From a virus, in the IMG/VR virus record IMGVR_UViG_3300033431_000002, positions 1-23,422 of that record: DNA of 23,422 nucleotides. One strand, 5' to 3'. The position numbers and the translations under genes were made by a program. A model generated the notes under the pieces. The model did no database searches and was not told the origin of the DNA. It was given only the letters and a program-made list of their open reading frames with translations. This document shows, piece after piece, positions 21,143 to 23,422 of this stretch (position 1 is the first letter of the stretch; each line of letters opens with the position of its first letter).

Positions 21143-21167
21143 CAAGGTGTAGATTTTATGCTATAAT
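21139..21167 (+). promoter_or_regulatory. Promoter overlapping the stop of gene 20780-21142
   Basis: TTGACA (21139-21144), 17-bp spacer, TATAAT (21162-21167). The TGA of the preceding gene lies within the -35. It leads first to an 11-codon open frame, then a hairpin, then gene 21318-21716. Confidence 0.88.
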
Positions 21168-21194
21168 AAATATAAAAATGTAGGAGGTGAAGCC

Positions 21195-21230
21195 ATGAGG
21201 AGAAGCAGAGATGAACCTAACCACTTGTAA
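21195..21230 (+). CDS. Eleven-codon leader ORF or gene remnant
   Basis: ATG after a full ribosome site (GGAGGTGAAGCC) encodes only MRRSRDEPNHL before TAA. It follows the promoter at 21139-21167 and precedes a GC-rich hairpin (21237-21273). Its first bases (ATGAGGAG) equal those of gene 20570-20758. It may be a leader peptide that couples translation to the hairpin, or the stub of a deleted cassette gene. Too short to be judged on coding grounds. Confidence 0.4.
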   Translation: MRRSRDEPNHL

Positions 21231-21236
21231 AAACCC

Positions 21237-21273
21237 ACTCCCCCGTGCCTGTGCTGGGCGGGTGCGGGGGAGT
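21237..21273 (+). other. GC-rich hairpin between cassette genes
   Basis: ACTCCCCCG and CGGGGGAGT form a 9-bp stem, extendable by weaker pairs. There is no T-tract after it, so it does not look like a standard terminator. The next gene starts 45 bases later without its own promoter. Confidence 0.7.
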
Positions 21274-21317
21274 AATGAAGCCCAGTAAAACTAAAACACT
21301 ATTGAGGAGGTGAAGCC

Positions 21318-21716
21318 ATGGTAAAGGTAGAAATTGTACCTGACTATTATGTGCTAGAAAAAGTTAATCCTGAAGCTTTGCCAGACCCTAAAAAAGTTTT
21401 AACCATAAAAGAGAGATGCGATTGCTTTGAATTGTATGGTTCTGTTATGCATAATAATGGAGGAAACTATCATTCTGTAATTGTAGTTTATGAGGTTCCA
21501 GATGCAGATTACTATATATTTAGATACGGAAACACAAGGGAGGACTTTTGCGGGGACGAATATCACTTATGGGTAGTTCTTATAAACGATGAACCAAGAT
21601 ATAGTTTTCTTACTAGGTCGGATGAAAGCTTTGCTCTTTACAGCAAGGAAGAAGCTGAAAAAATAATAAAGTCATATGAGGAAGATGAAAACTACTATAT
21701 AGATTATTACGATTGA
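21318..21716 (+). CDS. Unknown acidic early protein
   Basis: 132 residues, TTGAGGAGGTGAAGCC before ATG. Acidic, aromatic alpha/beta protein with strands 'HSVIVVYEVPDADYYIFRYG' (about 52-71) and 'EYHLWVVLIND', ending in a Glu/Tyr/Asp-rich tail (EDENYYIDYYD). Cys at 34, 36 and 78. It has no promoter of its own and probably shares the transcript from 21139-21167 after the mini-ORF and hairpin. The stop is followed by a TTGACA that lacks a partner -10. No family recognised. Confidence 0.75.
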   Translation: MVKVEIVPDYYVLEKVNPEALPDPKKVLTIKERCDCFELYGSVMHNNGGNYHSVIVVYEVPDADYYIFRYGNTREDFCGDEYHLWVVLINDEPRYSFLTRSDESFALYSKEEAEKIIKSYEEDENYYIDYYD

Positions 21717-21734
21717 CAGATATCAAGATATTAA

Positions 21735-21768
21735 CCCACCCAGTCCTCAGGTGGCGGGACTGGGTGGG
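21735..21768 (+). other. GC-rich hairpin before gene 21809-22639
   Basis: CCCACCCAGTCC (21735-21746) and GGACTGGGTGGG (21757-21768) give a perfect 12-bp stem with a 10-base loop. No T-tract follows. It is placed between two genes that seem to share a transcript. Confidence 0.75.
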
Positions 21769-21808
21769 GTATTAAAGCCACCAAAAACTAACGAAAGGAG
21801 GTGTTGCC

Positions 21809-22639
21809 ATGAAGAGAGTTGTTTATTTAATTACAGAAGCTTACGAGTATAAAACAAAGTATGGTGAGAGACTGTCAAAGGATGTAGATTACAAAATAAC
21901 TCTCTATCAAAATTATGCTGATGTAGAAATATATACACCACGTATGTTTAAGGAAAATTGGGATAGGATACCGAGTAAGGCCAGAATAAAGAGAGATGAT
22001 TTCGTATATTGGATTTTATCTCTGAATAAAAAGGAACGAAAATTTCTTGATGCTAAGTTAGGTAATTTTACGATTGGAGACTTTATAGCTGTAGTGTCTT
22101 ACATATTTGAAGACGAATTTTATGAAAAGTTGAAGGCTTTAGAAAGGGCGTATAGTGAAGAAGTGTTTGGTATTTATGAGAGAATGAGCCTAACAGACTT
22201 AGAAAATCTTGTAGTTTTGGATAAGGTGGATGTTGAAATAAAAGGTTGGAAAGACCTAATGCTGAAGGAAAAACCGAGAATGTTTCATCCTCACTCAATA
22301 TTTTACAATCCGTTTTTCTACCATTACAAAAATAAAGATATTAATAAGACAAAACTTATTGAAAGTTCTACCGAAGATATTGAAGATTTTCTGAACTTTC
22401 TCTTTAAAACTAACCCCGAAATTATAAAGAAATATATAGAAAAGGTTGAAATAGATGAAGATAAAGACTGGCAGTTTGGATATATACACTTACACCCCAA
22501 ACTGAAAAGGTGCATAAAAGAAGCTTGGTGGAGTAGAGAGATATGTTTAGTGTCAGCAAGTGATACTGTAAGAAGCAGACTGAAGTATGATAAAGACTGC
22601 GTGATGAGATTAGCGGAGGAATTGGATATGATACTGTAA
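21809..22639 (+). CDS. Unknown early protein with duplicated-DNA C-terminus
   Basis: 276 residues, AAAGGAGGTGTTGCC before ATG. Charged, mostly helical, Lys/Glu/Tyr-rich. Visible parts are a strand-rich start (MKRVVYLITEAYEYKTKYG), 'DFVYWILSLNKKERKFLDAK' (about 63-82), an acidic helix 'TEDIEDFLNFLF' and a 'WWSREICLVSAS' segment near 240. No family recognised. The last codons are altered by a perfect 68-bp tandem duplication (22561-22696): without it the protein would end EELDKVKA (stop at 22710), with it the protein ends EELDMIL. No promoter was found directly upstream, so it is probably read with the preceding gene. Confidence 0.75.
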   Translation: MKRVVYLITEAYEYKTKYGERLSKDVDYKITLYQNYADVEIYTPRMFKENWDRIPSKARIKRDDFVYWILSLNKKERKFLDAKLGNFTIGDFIAVVSYIFEDEFYEKLKALERAYSEEVFGIYERMSLTDLENLVVLDKVDVEIKGWKDLMLKEKPRMFHPHSIFYNPFFYHYKNKDINKTKLIESSTEDIEDFLNFLFKTNPEIIKKYIEKVEIDEDKDWQFGYIHLHPKLKRCIKEAWWSREICLVSASDTVRSRLKYDKDCVMRLAEELDMIL

Positions 22640-22696
22640 GAAGCAGACTGAAGTATGATAAAGACTGCGTGATGAGATTAGCGGAGGAATTGGATA
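22561..22696 (+). repeat. Perfect 68-bp tandem duplication
   Basis: 22561-22628 and 22629-22696 are identical (both start TGATACTGTAAGAAGCAGAC). The period is not a multiple of three. The second copy is now untranslated because a TAA in its first codons stops the gene at 22639. The lack of any difference between copies implies a recent event. Confidence 0.95.
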
Positions 22697-22719
22697 AAGT
22701 AAAAGCTTAACCCTTTCCA

Positions 22720-22747
22720 CCTCAGGAGCCGTGAGAGGCTCCTGAGG
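22720..22747 (+). terminator. GC-rich hairpin, likely end of the preceding transcript
   Basis: CCTCAGGAGCC and GGCTCCTGAGG form an 11-bp stem with a 6-base loop, directly before the next -35 box. It lacks a T-tract, so termination is plausible but not proven. It could instead protect the 3' end of the mRNA. Confidence 0.55.
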
Positions 22748-22749
22748 GC

Positions 22750-22778
22750 TTGACAAAGCATCAATTTTATGGTATAAT
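22750..22778 (+). promoter_or_regulatory. Promoter of first tandem paralogue
   Basis: TTGACA (22750-22755), 17-bp spacer, TATAAT (22773-22778), followed by ACAAGGAGGTGTTGCC and ATG at 22807. Confidence 0.9.
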
Positions 22779-22806
22779 ACTATAAACCATACAAGGAGGT
22801 GTTGCC

Positions 22807-23259
22807 ATGAAGAACCTAAAGCTTGAGATTTTTAAACTGGAGCCCATAGGTTTATATTACTTTAAACTACACAAAGCTACTTTTATTTTTGATGAATTCT
22901 ATAAAGAAAAAATACTACATCAAGCTTTGGAAATACCAGACGCAAGAGCAACTGTAGTTCTTTTTAAAGAAACAATTATAACAAGGCTTAGTGAGAAGAC
23001 TTATTACCTTAAACTAAGTTTATTTTATGATGCTACTGTTATTATACTAAAAGAAACGGGAGAAACGAAACCAGACCGTGTAGATATAAATTGTGTAAAG
23101 AAGAAAGGCGAAGATTTGCTTAGAACAAGGCTTTATAATGTTATGTATAATGATGGTTTGTTGGTGTTTGAGTTTGACAGATACAGAGAGGATTTATTTA
23201 TTATTGAAGCAAGACTACACAACATCTCTAAATTGATACTACAGTGCGGTGCCTCTTGA
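22807..23259 (+). CDS. Unknown early protein, first of a tandem paralogue pair
   Basis: 150 residues. Basic alpha/beta protein with many hydrophobic strands (FKLEPIGLYYFKLHKATFIF, about residues 9-28; YDATVIILKE; LLVFEFDRYREDLFIIEARL). The N-terminal 37 residues are clearly related to those of the next gene (23317 onward): shared 'LYYFKL' and 'FDEFYKEKIL'. Its TGA stop (23257-23259) lies inside the -35 of the next promoter, so promoter and gene form one repeating cassette. No known family recognised. Probably a small host-takeover protein, from position alone. Confidence 0.78.
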   Translation: MKNLKLEIFKLEPIGLYYFKLHKATFIFDEFYKEKILHQALEIPDARATVVLFKETIITRLSEKTYYLKLSLFYDATVIILKETGETKPDRVDINCVKKKGEDLLRTRLYNVMYNDGLLVFEFDRYREDLFIIEARLHNISKLILQCGAS

Positions 23260-23284
23260 CAAATTGTAAAGTTTATGGTATAAT
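23256..23284 (+). promoter_or_regulatory. Promoter of second tandem paralogue
   Basis: TTGACA (23256-23261) containing the upstream TGA stop, 17-bp spacer, TATAAT (23279-23284), then AAGGAGGTGTTGCC and ATG at 23317. It shares TTTATGGTATAATA with the promoter at 22750-22778. Confidence 0.9.
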
Positions 23285-23316
23285 ATTAACATAAAACAAC
23301 TTAAGGAGGTGTTGCC

Positions 23317-23422
23317 ATGAGGAACTTAGAACTTTTCAAGCTGGAAGATGTAGCTCTCTATTACTTTAAGCTTGGTGAAGTTAGCTTTTTGTTTGATGAA
23401 TTTTACAAAGAGAAAATACTAC
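23317..23422 (+). CDS. Second tandem paralogue, cut by right edge
   Basis: 35 codons visible: MRNLELFKLEDVALYYFKLG, then a strand 'EVSFLF' and 'DEFYKEKIL'. After a two-residue gap, about two thirds of the visible residues match the N-terminus of gene 22807-23259, with the same promoter and ribosome site, so this is a duplicated cassette that has diverged. The C-terminal part and function are outside the window. Confidence 0.75.
   Translation, partial: MRNLELFKLEDVALYYFKLGEVSFLFDEFYKEKIL

Noticed and set aside
21713-21741. Promoter after gene 21318-21716
   Set aside because: TTGACA is present, but no -10 lies at 16-18 bp; the position is taken by a hairpin.
1-23422. tRNA genes, integrase, transposase or insertion sequence
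   Set aside because: No cloverleaf-like sequence, recombinase motifs or terminal inverted repeats of an insertion sequence were seen by eye.

Overview
The window is part of a tailed-bacteriophage genome with an AT-rich, compact, phage-like layout. There are large- and small-scale cues for a short-tailed (podovirus-like) virion: terminase large subunit, portal, scaffold, major capsid protein, connector and fibre genes are present, but no tape-measure or major tail-tube gene is visible. An Rz/Rz1-type spanin pair and a signal-peptide endolysin point to a host with an outer membrane. Strong sigma70-type promoters (TTGACA, 16-17 bp, TATAAT), GGAGGTG ribosome sites and an AcrIII-1 (DUF1874) gene point to a bacterial host with a type III CRISPR system. 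A thermophile, possibly of the Aquificota, is my guess and is not proven by the sequence.

Layout. (1) Positions 1-18506, minus strand: one long co-oriented gene block starting at a strong promoter (18478-18506). It opens with the AcrIII-1-like gene, then two unknown genes, a beta sliding clamp (DnaN), small unknown genes, a tail-fibre tip and its assembly partner, a lysis cassette (i-spanin, o-spanin, unknown, holin, endolysin), portal, a PurD-like ATP-grasp gene with a partner, a repetitive fibre protein, a propeller-like protein, TerL, scaffold, major capsid protein, a connector, and probable ejection/internal virion proteins running off the left edge. Internal promoters are visible before the scaffold gene and the fibre gene, with weaker candidates before portal and a small basic protein. 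(2) Positions 18475-18780: non-coding, with a GC-rich island, a 19-bp inverted-repeat cluster and a terminator. (3) Positions 18782-19416, minus strand: a two-gene early-type operon with its own promoter and a leader that can fold as an H-type pseudoknot. (4) Positions 19545-20510: about 950 bp of divergent control DNA with no convincing gene. It carries AT-rich tandem repeats, four 24-bp repeats containing a DnaA-box-like 9-mer, two G-quadruplex motifs, and a mirror-symmetric array of twelve ACCGAAAA boxes. It is the best candidate for a replication origin. (5) Positions 20509-23422, plus strand: small unknown genes in stereotyped cassettes (consensus promoter, GGAGGTGNNGCC, ATG), ending in a pair of tandem paralogues cut by the right edge.

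How it probably works together (inference): host RNA polymerase reads the strongly promoted small genes on both sides of the control region and the AcrIII-1 gene early. The clamp recruits a replicase. The structural genes follow in the same direction, helped by internal promoters, and the lysis cassette ends the cycle. The strongest leads for new biology are the mirror-image iteron array, the leader pseudoknot, the ATP-grasp enzyme inside a virion operon, and the coding/promoter overlaps in which stop codons lie inside -35 boxes.
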